Assembly: GCF_905220365.1 (NCBI RefSeq)
Contig: NC_061134.1
Coordinates: forward strand, 9,315,001-9,379,000
DNA from: Vanessa cardui
Taxonomy: Eukaryota; Arthropoda; Insecta; Lepidoptera; Nymphalidae
Reading direction: 5' to 3'
Length of the DNA: 64,000 nucleotides
Shown: positions 34,915 through 45,362 of the stretch, one piece after another
Position numbering within the stretch: position 1 is the stretch's first letter
Layout of the letters: every line of letters begins with the position of its first letter
Program-made: the position numbers and the translations under genes
The notes under the pieces: generated by a model
Seen by the model: only the letters and a program-made list of their open reading frames with translations
Databases searched by the model: none
Told to the model about the DNA's origin: nothing

Positions 34915-37681
34915 ATGACGAAGAATTCTTTGAAATTTTTCTATGCAAATATGAGAAGTTTACTAAAAAAAGGTAAAATATACAGTACACTTAATACTTT
35001 TAACCGAAACTTGGATAAAATCAGAGAAAGATGCATGTACTCTTAAAATTCCGAATTACACACATTTTTATAACCTAAGGACTGATAGCATAGGTGGAGG
35101 AGTATCAATTTATATACACAACGATCTAACGCACTCAATTACAGAAGAAAAATATATCGATGGAAACAACTATTTGTGGATTTATCTTAGTAAATATGCC
35201 TTACACATTGGACTTGTATATAAACCTCCAGCAACGAATACAGAAAATTTTTTGCAAACTTATTCCGAGCAATTAGAAAATAGAAAGAGATCGATTGTAT
35301 TTGGTGATTTCAACATAAATTTATTGAACAATGATAAATTCTCAAAAAAATATAATAATATTTTACAACAAACTGGATATGAAATTTTAAATAAAATAGA
35401 TGTTAACTACTGCACTAGAGAAACAGAAACTACAAAAACAATTATTGATCATGTATGTACAAATGTTAAAAAGGATTTCCATTTGGCCATAATAGACTCT
35501 CCACTATCAGACCACAAGCAGATTTATTGCGAGTTAAAAATATATAAAAAGGAACCAAAGAAGAAATATAGCTATGAAGCGATTAATTACAATTTACTGT
35601 ACAGAGATATGTGTGTAACAAATTTTTCAAATGCGGAACATGATTTTAGCGTGTTAGAAAACTATATTAAAACTCAAATTGATAACCATAAAACAATTAA
35701 ATATAAAATACAAAACTTGCCCCAAGAAGACTGGATAAATAAAAATATTATTGAAGAAATCAGCAAACGTAATCAGTTATGGAGAGACTTGAAACATGAT
35801 CGCAATAACACTGATTTAAATAATGATTTTATTTGGACAAGGAATCATGTTGGAACTCTAATAAAAAATACTAAAGATAGATATTATTTTACTGCTTTTA
35901 TGAAAACTTACAACAAACCAAGGCGAATGTGGAATTTAATTCATAACTTAGCTACCAATAAGAATAAATGTAGTGTTGTTCCCCCAAAACTCATAATAGA
36001 TGGTAAAACTATTGATGAACTCCAGGACATATGTGAGTCTTTTAATATATACTTTTCTTCTATCGGTCCAATCTTGGCAAATAACATACCACAGAAATAT
36101 CACAAAATAACATCATTCATAACACATACACAACAACACCCTTACAGTTTAAATGAATTTAAGTTATCTTCAAAAATTGAAATCCAAACAATAATTAATA
36201 ATTTAAATGTTAATTCAAGCTCAGGTATAGACAATATTACAACCAAATCATTAAAATGCATTAACAATTTAGTGTGTGAAGATTTAAGTCATTGTATTAA
36301 TAAATGTATTAAGGAAGGCGTATTTCCAGATTCTCTAAAAATAGCAAAAGTTAGCCCTATTCATAAATCAGGTGGTAAAACTGATCCTGGAAACTACCGT
36401 CCAATATCTGTCCTACCAGCTTTATCGAAGGTTTTTGAAAAAATTATACATGTACGTTTAAATAACTATCTTAAAAATATAGATTTTTTATACAAACAAC
36501 AATATGGTTTCCGAAAAAATTCTAACACACTATCTGCAACAACAGATTTAGTTAATAAAATAAAAAATAATATTGATCAAAAGAAATTAGTTTTAGGTGT
36601 ATTTATAGATTTAAAGAAAGCGTTTGATACTGTGTCCCATAACATTTTGATAAATAAGTTAACAAATATTGGTGTTCATGGGTCAGCTTTAAAATTACTT
36701 ACATCATACCTTACAAACAGACAACAAATAGTTAAGATTAAAAACATTAAAAGTACACCAAAAATGATTACCTGTGGAATACCTCAGGGATCTATTTTAG
36801 GGCCTCTGTTATTTTTAATATATATAAATGATATCAGTCATCTGGATTTATCCGGTGAAGTATCGCTCTATGCAGATGACACGTGTTTATTTTACTTTGA
36901 AGATTCTATTGAAATTTTATTAGCAAAAGCACAGAATGATTTAGATAAATTACATGAATGGTTTCAATATAATTTACTAACTATAAATATTGAAAAGACT
37001 TCTTTCATGCTTTTTCATGCAAAAAATAAAAAAATTCCAAAATTTAACCCAATAATGATAAATAATCAGACTATTAAACAATCAAATGAAAAAAAGTATC
37101 TTGGCCTAATCCTAGACCCTAAGCTAACATGGCAGGCACATTTAGACTACTTGCAAGGAAAAATAAATTCACTCACTGGGGCAATACGTAGATCGTCGCG
37201 ATGTATACCACACAAAATCCGTATTATAATATATAATTCACTTGTAAAGTCATTATTAGAATATCTTGTTGAGATTTGGGGTAGTGCATATAAAACTAAT
37301 ATAAAGGATCTACAGATCTCGCAAAATAAATTACTAAAGTCATTATTCCATCTTGATTACCACATGTCAACCAAAGAATTATATAAACGTACTAATGTAT
37401 TATCAATTAACCAGTTATACAAATTTAAAACATGCATATTAATTAGAAAAATACTAACAAAAACAATACACACACAAATAACGTTTAGAACTAAAACCTA
37501 CAAACATTACACTAGAAATAAACACAAACTTGAATTACCCAAGACCAGGACGAAATATGGAATTAAATCTCTACAGTTTGAGGGAGCAAAACTATACAAT
37601 AGCTTACCTAGTGAAATTTTCAATGAAAAATCCTTTACGATCTTTAAGAAAAAATTATTATCTTATTGTAAAAATACTTAG
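34915..37681 (+). pseudogene. LINE ORF2: APE endonuclease and reverse transcriptase, frameshifted near its start
   Basis: ORF2 makes the nick at the target and copies element RNA there. ATG at 34915 starts MTKNSLKFFYANMRSLLKKG, a typical APE N-terminus, but the frame then leaves the family pattern. The next APE block, LLTETWIKSEKDA, is in another frame from about 34982, so roughly 80-90 bp appear deleted. From 35174 there are 835 uninterrupted codons. Counting from that Met, APE motifs are GDFN (44-47) and SDH (112-114). RT motifs are NYRPISVLP (about 408), FIDLKKAFDTV (about 476-486), GIPQGS (about 535-540) and YADD (566-569). A C-terminal region with EYLVEIWGS and EGAKLYNSLP follows. There is no RNase H. 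The RT core looks intact, but the broken APE domain makes this copy probably non-autonomous. Confidence 0.88.
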
Positions 37682-37936
37682 ATTAATTACTCTTGAATTG
37701 TATAAGTCGTTACTACTGTACTAAATTGTCAGTTAAATTATTATGTAAAATATCTCATTTAAGTGAACATTGTATGTTCTTTATGAGAAAATAAATTCTT
37801 AAACCACAAATTTATATGTAAATCAATAATAACAACTTTTTTATCGCTTATAGGTTCGGCTTTGTGCATGCCGTCTGTTTTCACGATCAATATTTCGTAT
37901 TTACATGGATCAGTTTTGAAGGATCCTCGTAGACGT

Positions 37937-38042
37937 AACAACAATAACAGCTTGTCAATTTTCCACTGGTAGGCCTCATCTTCCTTTGAGAAGGAGGTTT
38001 GAAACATATTCCACCACGCTGTTCTAATGCGGGTTGGTGCGT
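37937..38042 (-). repeat. SINE-A 3' fragment, minus strand
   Basis: CGTAACAACAATAACAGCTT, then TTTGAGAAGGAGGTTTGAAA and CACCACGCTGTTCTAATGCG. It has no tRNA-like head. Confidence 0.8.
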
Positions 38043-38127
38043 AAAGGACGTCTAAAATATCTTGATATATGTTGGGAGTCCACTACCACCAAATAGCTCG
38101 TTTGCTTGTCTGCCTTTCTCAAATCAA

Positions 38128-38220
38128 ATCATATTATACTTTATTCAAGTGGGCTTGCTCATCATTTACAATTGTCATTTTGCAAGCCTAAATTTAATTC
38201 TTCAATTCTGAATGTTATTT
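38128..38220 (+). repeat. REP-I fragment
   Basis: ATTATACTTTATTCAAGTGG, GCTTGCTCATCATTTACAAT and TTGTCATTTTGCAAGCC align loosely with 19583-19720. Confidence 0.4.
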
Positions 38221-38299
38221 TTGATTGATTTCGACCAAAGAGGCCAATCTCAATCTGAAGTGAGTGCGCAAACACAGGTGCCCTCTCTATTCCCTAACA

Positions 38300-38490
38300 C
38301 TCATTACGTGAGTGAGCCAGGGTAATTGCAGACTCAAGGGTCATTACATCTTAGCAAGATTGGTCGTGAATTAACGTTATGTAAAGAAGGGTAAATATTT
38401 ATTACAGCGCTAATGTCTCAGCAGTAGTGGTTTCTTACCATCGGTGGCTCATTATACCAATAACTATACAATGCCTACCAATACGTCATA
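38300..38490 (+). repeat. REP-B, diverged
   Basis: ACGTGAGTGAGCCAGGGTAA, ATTACATCTTAGCAAGATTG, ACAGCGCTAATGTCTCAGC and CTTACCATCGGTGGCTCATT keep the family order. Confidence 0.5.
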
Positions 38491-38504
38491 AAAAATATTA
38501 TATC

Positions 38505-38977
38505 ACTAGCTGACCCGGCAAACTTCGTACTGCCATAAATGCATAAATTGTCCAAATGTGATGTGAATAGAAACCATTGCAGGCAGCGAAACTGGTGATA
38601 TGAACTGTAACAATAAACAATTGATACTTACATTAAAAACGACACTGTCAATAATCTTTTCTATATTTTCAATGAAACGGGATCATGGAGGTTGCGTGAT
38701 AAATTGCCATGGTGCTATGATTAAGTCCTTACTACATAAAATTTGCAAAACCATTAAGTATAAGCTGGCTATACCATAAGTTTTAATTTGAAACTCATTT
38801 ACAATACCAATCAATATAATTTCACTGAATACAACACAAATAAAATATAGGTGGTCACGTTTTATAATGGTGTATACAGTCATAGGGGGTGGAAATTCAG
38901 TCATTGGAAAACACTGATACGTCTCAAACTGTTCTGTAATTACGATAACTTATTCTTTCGTTTATCAAATATACATT
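38505..38977. repeat. Unclassified repeat-like stretch
   Basis: It starts with TCACTAGCTGACCCGGCAAA then CTTCGTACTGCCATAAATG, a LINE-tail-like beginning. The rest is AT-rich and unassigned, up to the RTE remnant. Confidence 0.35.
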
Positions 38978-40105
38978 CTTCGGTCTCCACTCTAGAACTC
39001 GTTCTCCCCAACGGTTATCGGTTCTACGACAAATATGGCCAGCTCACTGCCACTTCAACTTACTCATCCGGTGGGTTATGTCGATGACTTTGATTTTTTG
39101 ACGGATCACCTCATTTCTTATGCGATCCCTCAGAGTAACGCCGAGCATAAGCCTTTCCATAGCAAGCTGAACGACTTTAAGCTGGTGGACCAGCCTTGTC
39201 GTGAGTGTCCACGTTTCGGCTCGTATGTCATGGCGGGTAGGAAGCACTGGTTGAAGACTTTCGTCTTAAGACACTGTGGGATCGACAATGTAAAGATTCT
39301 ACGGAACTCCCCAAACACTGCCCAACCCAACTGAATTCTTCTATTCACCTCGTCCTCAAGGTTGTTTCCAACTAATCGCAAAGTCTGCCCGAGGTAGACA
39401 TACATATCTTTGAACAACTTCGAGGACGGTTCATTGAATATGATCTTGGTTTTATCCAAGTTTATCCGTAGGCCGATACGCATAGAAGAATCAGCTAGCT
39501 CGTTCAGCATTTGTTGTAGGTCCTGCAGCGTTTCTGCCACGATGACGATGTCGTCTGCGAATCTCAAGTGAGAGATGTATTCGCCACTGATATTGATGCC
39601 ACGTCCTTTCCAGTTCAACGTCTTGAACATATGCTCCATTGCATTAGTGAACAATTTGGGGGAAATAACGTCCCCTTGTCTCACTCCTCGATGCAATGGT
39701 ATGGGATTTGTTTCCTGATTCTGTACTCGAACGGATGGTCGCAGCTTCGTAGAGACATCTCATCACTTGGATGTGTCACTAATCAACTTGGCAACGTTGC
39801 AGGAACTCCAGAACAGCCCAGATTTTAACCGAGTCAAAGGCCTACTCATAGACCATGAGTGCATGACACAGGGGCCAATTATACTCATGGAACTTCTGTA
39901 TAATCTACCATACTGTATGGATGTGGTCTATGGTGCCGTATCCGGTCCGAAACCCGGCCTGTTCCGGGGGTTGGATTTCGTCGAATCTTCGGGCAAGACG
40001 GTTCGTGATCACTCTTATAAACAGCTTATAGACGTGGCTCAGTAGGGATATGGGACGATAGATCTTCAGCAGGGTTTTTGTAATGTATAGTGGATAAAAT
40101 ATTGT
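38978..40105 (-). pseudogene. Decayed RTE-type endonuclease/reverse transcriptase, minus strand
   Basis: Reading from 40105 down, the conceptual protein shows YRPISLLSHVYKLFIRVITN, EQAGFRTGYGTIDHIHTV, KAFDSVK-like AFDSVK, GVRQGDVISPKLF (from about 39690), HLRFADDIVIVAE, YVYLGQTLRLVGNNLEDEVN and RRIQLGWAVFGEFRRI. A frame change then leads into AETWTLTTRLVHQLK, RNEVIRQ and AGHICRRTDNRWGERVLEWR. In-frame stops (within the HTVW..QKFHEY and VYE..AFDSV stretches) and at least two frameshifts make it a pseudogene. The catalytic FADD is still readable. The endonuclease N-terminus is missing. I recognise the pattern as the endonuclease-RT (RTE clade) LINE common in Lepidoptera. Confidence 0.88.
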
Positions 40106-40308
40106 TTTGGATAATCTGTTTAATTTCTCTGTTAAAAGTTGATTAGTTATAGATTGCGCTTTTTAACCTTTTGCGTTTACTTACCCCACGGATGTCTGCA
40201 CACTTACCCACAATGTGGGTCAACTGTCCGCATTCCGACTTATTATCAAAATGTTAATTTTTTTGTTACGGGATATTTTTTTGAACGGGATGTTTTATCT
40301 TTTTATGA

Positions 40309-40359
40309 AAAAGAATACTTATTCGGGTTTAAATTGAATAACCGAATAAGTATTCTTTT
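40309..40359. repeat. 18-bp perfect hairpin, 15-nt loop
   Basis: AAAAGAATACTTATTCGG at 40309-40326 pairs with 40342-40359. It lies left of the Helitron remnant, but I see no CTRR end next to it, so it is not claimed as the Helitron 3' hairpin. Confidence 0.8.
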
Positions 40360-40513
40360 CGAAACTATTTAACTAACAACTGAAGTTTGTTAAAATTAAG
40401 GTTATTTTTGTACCTCCTAAACATGTACTTATGAAGATATAACTATTCTTTCAATTTGATTTCTGCATAACGGGGACAACATCAAATGTTTGACAAAGTA
40501 GGGATAACCCATG

Positions 40514-41287
40514 TTACAAAAGCATGATTATGGCGTTGATAATGACATCAATACCGAACATTGATACTTGATGTATATGAAGCTCTAAACATCGATGTAA
40601 ATCGATAACATCGGTGTTTTTTTGCGACTGGAAGAAATTATTAAAATGGAGAAATAGATATAACGAACTCATATGTAGCTCACCGCATTGACCATGTATC
40701 ATATTTTTAACGACAACGTGAAATAACTCTGGATCAAGAGTTTCATCGGGAATTTCAGCTGATATAACGTTATCGATTTTATCCGGAATAATTTTATGTA
40801 CCAGCCAAATTAATACATGTGCATGTGGCAGTCCCCTTTTTTGCCATTCAATGGAGTAAATATGGCAACGCACCTCTCCAAATATACATTATTTTTATAA
40901 GTGCTTTCAATTTTTGCCGAAAAACACGTGCTGCAATGTCGTGACGGTCAGTTGTCGACTGTTCTTCAAATAAATTGTTTTTAATATCATCCCACTGCGG
41001 ATTACATGTAAATGTAATGAATAGATCCGATCAACCATTTTTCGTACATAAGAAATTACGTCTTGTGCATATTCGCTCATATGCCGTGGGCAACCAATAA
41101 ACGAAGATGGCAATATAGTCAATCGCCCGATGTCATTTGCATTAGCATCATTTGCTATCGCATCTTGCAATTGAATATATTCTTCGGATCTTAATTTTGC
41201 TTGGTTGAAACGAAAAAAATTAAAACGTTCAGTTTCTATTGTAGCATACGTATCAACGATGTACTGATGATATACATAGTTTACCAC
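40514..41287 (-). pseudogene. Helitron Rep (HUH) N-terminal region, broken
   Basis: Two frames make up the Helitron_like_N region. The upstream piece (41287 to about 40907) reads QYIVDTYATIETERFNFFRF, then LTILPSSFIGCPRHMSEYAQ and DVISYVRKMV. The downstream piece (about 40873 to 40514) reads YSIEWQKRGLPHAHVLIWLV, then KIIPDKIDNVISAEIPDETL. The HAH in LPHAHVLIW is the HUH metal-binding motif of rolling-circle Rep proteins. Between them a frameshift and sequence loss remove part of the domain, and the frame is lost after NMIHGQCGEL. The Tyr motif and SF1 helicase are not visible. The function of an intact homologue is strand nicking and rolling-circle-type transposition. This copy cannot do that. 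Confidence 0.85.
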
Positions 41288-42026
41288 ATCTCAAGATATA
41301 ATTTTGTGCTAGTGGACGAACCATCGATATGAATAAAAATTCATGGCAGTAACTTTATTCTGTATATTTAGACATGAAAATAAATGCAAACACTGTACTT
41401 TTAAATAATAAATTGAAATAAAACGTATTACCTATTGAAACTGGTGGATGAGTATACTCATTTTTTTATTAATACTTACTTTTAATGTAACAGCACAATT
41501 CCTCGTCTGAAAAATCTTCATTAACAAAATGACCCGCCATTTATTGAATTCATTTGTTACAAAAAATGTGATAAATGAAGAACCACTCGACCGATTTTCA
41601 GCAAACTTCACATAAACCATCTACTAAATAGTCCAAACAATCTCTGAAAATTTAGTTTGGATATTTGAGCCCGTTCTTGAGTTATAAAGTGACATCGAAA
41701 AATGCCTTATTTTTGTAGAAATAGATTCGAAAAATAAACTTAACGATGTTTTAAATAATGCAAAATCAATTTTAAAACATCAATGTTTTATTATCTAACA
41801 TCGATAATCATAGAAAATCAATGGTAATTCTCTAATAAATCTATTTCTAAGGAAAATCAAAGATTTTTTTTTATTATATTCCTAGAATTTTTATCATACT
41901 TTCTCACCTTCTAAACCTTCCCTGGACTTCCACCAATAATTCAAGACCAAAATTAGCCAAATCGGTCCAGCCGTTCTGGAGTTTTAGCGAGACTAACGAA
42001 CAGCAACTTATTTTTATATATATAGA
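40514..42026 (-). mobile_element. Helitron remnant with 5' terminus, minus strand
   Basis: Read on the minus strand, the element starts at 42026 with TCTATATATATAAAAATAAG then TTGCTGTTCGTTAGTCTCGC, preceded by A. A 5'-TC end after A is what Helitrons, which insert into AT, should show. About 740 bp of leader follow, then a broken Rep gene (41287-40514). No CTRR 3' end or helicase domain could be found to the left, so the element is truncated or decayed. It lies in intron 2 of the FN3 gene, antisense to that gene. I recall this 5' end from lepidopteran Helitrons, and that identification needs a search. Confidence 0.75.
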
Positions 42027-42426
42027 TAACAAAACCTGAACGCAATGTGTGAAGTAGATAGACTAGTAATGCCATCTAGTGATCATTTTAAGAAAACAAA
42101 ACTAACTTAATGTAGATATATAAATTAAAGTTAATATTTTAAAGAGAAGAAAGATTATTAGTTTAAATATAATATGAATATATACACATGAATAATTGAG
42201 AAGCACTTTCTTTTTCGAAGTCTGCTGTGATCAAAGGAGTACTCATTCAATTAGTGATAATGAAAGTCGCTCTGCGAATAATCTTTCGTAGCAGCGATAT
42301 GTTTTAAAAAATAAATAAACATATTGACATTAATGATATTTTAATATTAAATAGAATATATATTTTCTTTCATTGAAATATCAAAGTTTATGAAATATAC
42401 AACATAGTATATTTATTGGCCTGGAA
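42027..42426. other. AT-rich intronic DNA, no element recognised
   Basis: Nothing supported. Confidence 0.5.
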
Positions 42427-42800
42427 CCCTAAACCCACATTGGAACAGCGTGGTGGAATATTTTTTTTATGATATAGTTTGGCGGACGAACATATGGGCC
42501 ACCTAATGATAAGTGGTCACCATCACCCATAGACAATGACGCTGTAAGAAATATTACAATTCCTTACATCGTCAATGTGCCACCAAACTTGGGAACTAAG
42601 ATGTCATGTCCCTTGCCTGTAGTTACACTGGCTCACTCACCCTTCAAACCGGAACACAACAATACTGAGTACTGTTATTTGGCGGTAGAATAACTGATGA
42701 GTGGGTGGTACCTACCCAGACGGGCTTGCTCAAAGCCCTACGACCGAGTAAGGAGGCCTTAGTACAGCAGTGGGCAATTTGCAGGCTGTTGTATTGGTTG
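42427..42800 (+). repeat. SINE-A fragment interrupted by a REP-B insertion
   Basis: ACATTGGAACAGCGTGGTGG at 42435 is the SINE-A body. It stops at about 42461. REP-B (minus) occupies about 42462-42748, and SINE-A resumes with AAGGAGGCCTTAGTACAGCA, ending GCAGGCTGTTG. The block that should lie between (ATGTTCCAAACCTTCTCC) is missing, so insertion came with a small deletion. Confidence 0.75.
42462..42748 (-). repeat. REP-B, full length, minus strand, nested in SINE-A
   Basis: It runs from TATAGTTTGGCGGACGAACA through CATCACCCATAGACAATGAC and CACTGGCTCACTCACCCTTC to CAGACGGGCTTGCTCAAAGC. Confidence 0.85.
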
Positions 42801-43267
42801 CCTGGTATTTAATTTTGCTTTATATTTTGGCAGAGCTTCACCTAATAGTAGACAGAATTCTTTTTTTTTTTATAATCTATCATTTCAGTTGAGCCTACTT
42901 ACTGACGCATGCAATTTTTTGAACCGAATGCAATCTAAATAGCTTGACATACGTACAGCAAACAAGACGTGATTCTGTCGCAGGTGCTTGGATGAATAGC
43001 CTCGAGCGACAAACCGAGTTTGTAGCATCATAGAATTTGAATAAATGCTGCATTTCTGCAACGTAAAGCGTAACTTTAATGGAATCGCTTAGGAAATAGC
43101 GTGGAATAGTTCTTTAGACCTATGAATTTGAAAGTATTACAATTTTTATACAATTATTAAACTAATTTTCTTATAGAAATGTTAAGAATTAACTCGGTGG
43201 CTTTCGTTGTGCTTATATAAATAAAACAAATTCAAATAAGGTAAAAAGTTTTACTCGCATTATGTTT
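42801..43267. other. AT-rich intronic DNA, no element recognised
   Basis: Nothing supported. Confidence 0.5.
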
Positions 43268-43560
43268 TATAACATGCTAGTGACTCGCCCCGGCTTGGCA
43301 CGGGTGCAGTATTGATACTAAATATAAGACAGAATTTGTTTATTTACGACATCACACTACAAACTTCTTGTAGTGTTTCTTTACTATATTGTCCATGTAT
43401 TATATAGAAAAACCCCTCTCGCGATTCACTCTATCTATTAAAGAAAAACCACATCCAAATCCGTTGCGTAGTTTTAAATATTTAAGCATACAAAGGGCTA
43501 TAGGGACGGAGAAAGAGACTTTGTTTTTTACTATGATTAATAAAATGATAAATTAAACGA
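43268..43560 (+). repeat. REP-D LINE tail
   Basis: GACTCGCCCCGGCTTGGCAC, TATTGTCCATGTATTATATA, GATTCACTCTATCTATTAAA, CCAAATCCGTTGCGTAGTTT and AGACTTTGTTTTTTACTATG. Confidence 0.7.
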
Positions 43561-43799
43561 ACGGAATCACACATTTCTTTTCAAAATTAATAGATAGTAA
43601 TTTGTTACGAGAGCAACCATAGCCTTCATTACAGTGTTATGACATTTGTTTCAATACCATAATTCAAATCACTTTATTATTGCATACTATTAATATAACG
43701 GATATAGAATTTACTTCTGTAATTAATATTATTTTATATGGCATAGCATTTAATACTGGCATGTAAAACTATTTATTATTTTAAATATGATTGAGCTGT

Positions 43800-43872
43800 C
43801 ATTATAAAACATTTGGATGATGGCGTGGTATTCTAAAAAAAGATGTAGACATTGAAGCATCATTGTAAAACG
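43800..43872 (+). repeat. 73-bp direct repeat, left copy
   Basis: Starts CATTATAAAACATTTGGATG and ends CATCATTGTAAAACG. Identical over all 73 bases to 44835-44907. It is unique sequence as far as I can see, not a member of the other repeat families. Confidence 0.92.
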
Positions 43873-44297
43873 ATAATATTATTTTGGCCATCTCGAACTA
43901 CTGAAATTACAAATTAGTATTCTGCAATAATTAATTTTAACATAAGGCGATGAAATTAAATGATTATGAAATTTGTATTCCTTTTCTTAAGTGTCACGGT
44001 CAAACACTTATGAATAATATTATTACTCTCAAAATTACTTAACCTTTTTTTATTAGGCACTTTATATGGCTCAGGTGGAAAAAGGTGAAAAATACTATCG
44101 ACTACGATGGCGATTTGCATAAAAAGAGGACCAGAAAATTCTACATCTGGGTCGAATTAGGCATTCAATATTTAAATCCGAACATAGTCAACTGATAAAT
44201 ATTCAAATTTATAGTCGATAGAGCGAAATTGGTACAGTAATTTCATTATATTTCATGCTTAATAAACAGCCATAGTAACTAGATTGTTTTATGTCTC
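43873..44297. other. AT-rich intronic DNA between the direct repeats
   Basis: No element recognised. Confidence 0.45.
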
Positions 44298-44720
44298 ACT
44301 AGCAACCCGCCTCGGTTTTATATAGGTACTTTATATTAAAAGGTTATCTCAAATTAAAGTAGATTATTTTGTTATTGAAATATTTTATTATTCACAATTA
44401 TATTCCACAATAAAATGTCAAGTGTTCTCTTATTTATTTTTCCGTTGCCATAGTTATATAATTAGTCATTATGTGACTATGGCCAGTTATAACCTATGAA
44501 TTTGAAACTTCTTAGTGTATATATTACATAGTATTAAATAAATACATCATAATATAATATCTTGGCTAATGAACCTTACAAATTGTAATGATGTATAGTT
44601 TTGTTATGAACAAATTACATAAAATCAGTATTAATTGTTCTGATGTATTACTGTAAAATGTCATCCAAATCCGTTTTGTAGTTTTTTCGTCAAAGAGTAA
44701 CAAACTAAGTTTAATATTTT
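44298..44720 (+). repeat. REP-D-like LINE tail, diverged
   Basis: ACTAGCAACCCGCCTCGGTT at the start and TCATCCAAATCCGTTTTGTA, then GTCAAAGAGTAACAAACTAA at the end resemble REP-D. The middle is AT-rich and poorly matched. Confidence 0.4.
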
Positions 44721-44737
44721 TTTAGGACTGATAGGCC

Positions 44738-44826
44738 ACTTGATGGTTCGTGTTAAGTTGTAATTTCCCTTATACTTGTAGTTGCACTGACTCACCCTTA
44801 CAACCGGAACCCAAGAATAACACTAA
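44738..44826 (-). repeat. REP-B fragment, minus strand
   Basis: GGCCACTTGATGGTTCGTGT, then CTTATACTTGTAGTTGCACT and GACTCACCCTTACAACCGGA. Confidence 0.6.
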
Positions 44827-44834
44827 TAATAAAG

Positions 44835-44907
44835 CATTATAAAACATTTGGATGATGGCGTGGTATTCTAAAAAAAGATGTAGACATTGAAGCATCATTG
44901 TAAAACG
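44835..44907 (+). repeat. 73-bp direct repeat, right copy
   Basis: Exact copy of 43800-43872, 1035 bp downstream. It ends 80 bp from the H2B stop codon, on that gene's 3' side. Confidence 0.92.
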
Positions 44908-44953
44908 TTTTTTAAAAGTTTATCAATCTCCTTAATAAATCGTAGCGATCTCG

Positions 44954-44987
44954 TCGAAGCTTGTGTGTTCGCGAGAAGACGCTTCGA
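44954..44987 (-). other. 7-bp inverted repeat directly after the H2B stop
   Basis: TCGAAGC at 44954-44960 pairs with GCTTCGA at 44981-44987, touching the stop codon. The loop is 20 nt. This does not match the 6-bp-stem, 4-nt-loop histone mRNA terminator, so its role is unclear. Confidence 0.35.
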
Positions 44988-45362
44988 TTACTTAGAGCTC
45001 GTGTACTTCGTTACGGCCTTGGTTCCTTCACTGACGGCGTGCTTGGCGAGCTCACCGGGCAGAAGAAGCCTCACGGACGTCTGCACCTCCCTCGAGGTGA
45101 TCGTCGATCGCTTGTTGTAGTGAGCGAGACGAGAGGCCTCGGCGGCGATGCGCTCGAAGATATCGTTCACGAAAGAGTTCATGATCGACATCGCCTTACT
45201 CGAGATACCGGTGTCGGGATGTACCTGTTTCAGTACTTTGTAAATGTAGATGGCGTAACTCTCCTTCCTCTTATGCTTCTTCTTCTTCTTGTCCGATTTG
45301 GAGATGTTCTTCTGAGCCTTGCCCGATTTCTTGGCGGCCTTACCGCTAGTCTTAGGCGGCAT
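44988..45362 (-). CDS. Histone H2B, complete and intact
   Basis: 124 codons from ATG (45362) to TAA (44988). With H2A it forms the dimers that complete the nucleosome. The basic tail MPPKTSGKAAKKSGKAQKN is followed by a lysine run and the histone fold: ESYAIYIYKVLKQVHPDTGI (alpha 1), SSKAMSIMNSFVNDIFERIA (alpha 2), RSTITSREVQTSVRLLLPGE (alpha 3), and the C-terminal helix ending AVTKYTSSK. The lysine of AVTKYTSSK, the usual ubiquitination site, is kept. Length matches insect H2B, with no frameshift and no intron. It is GC-rich in an AT-rich intron. No H2A, H3, H4 or H1 lies in the window, so it is a dispersed copy. The canonical histone stem-loop is not seen in the 80 bp after the stop, which is unusual for a replication-dependent H2B and raises the option of a polyadenylated variant or a relocated fragment. 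Confidence 0.96.
   Translation of the reverse strand: MPPKTSGKAAKKSGKAQKNISKSDKKKKKHKRKESYAIYIYKVLKQVHPDTGISSKAMSIMNSFVNDIFERIAAEASRLAHYNKRSTITSREVQTSVRLLLPGELAKHAVSEGTKAVTKYTSSK

Larger units (their letters stand above)
34631..37806 (+). mobile_element. Non-LTR retrotransposon (LINE), jockey/CR1 superfamily, nearly intact ORF2
   Basis: The element has the end of ORF1 (34631-34831), an ORF2 with endonuclease (APE) and reverse transcriptase, and a 3' UTR to about 37806 that ends AATAAATTCTTAAACC. ORF1 is cut at its 5' side, so the copy is 5'-truncated. ORF2 shows APE motifs (LTETW at about 35000, GDFN, SDH) and RT motifs (FIDLKKAFD, GIPQGS, YADD). The long open frame shows little decay, so the insertion is recent relative to its neighbours, apart from a deletion near 34975. 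It sits in intron 2 of the FN3 gene in the same orientation as that gene. The exact clade (Daphne, CR1 or jockey proper) needs a phylogeny. Confidence 0.9.

Noticed and set aside
39035..40045. Several plus-strand frames of 78-99 codons
   Set aside because: Antisense of the RTE pseudogene, whose minus-strand reading shows RT motifs.
40309..40359. Helitron 3'-terminal hairpin
   Set aside because: No CTRR end follows at the usual short distance on the minus strand, and the stem is AT-rich and 18 bp long.
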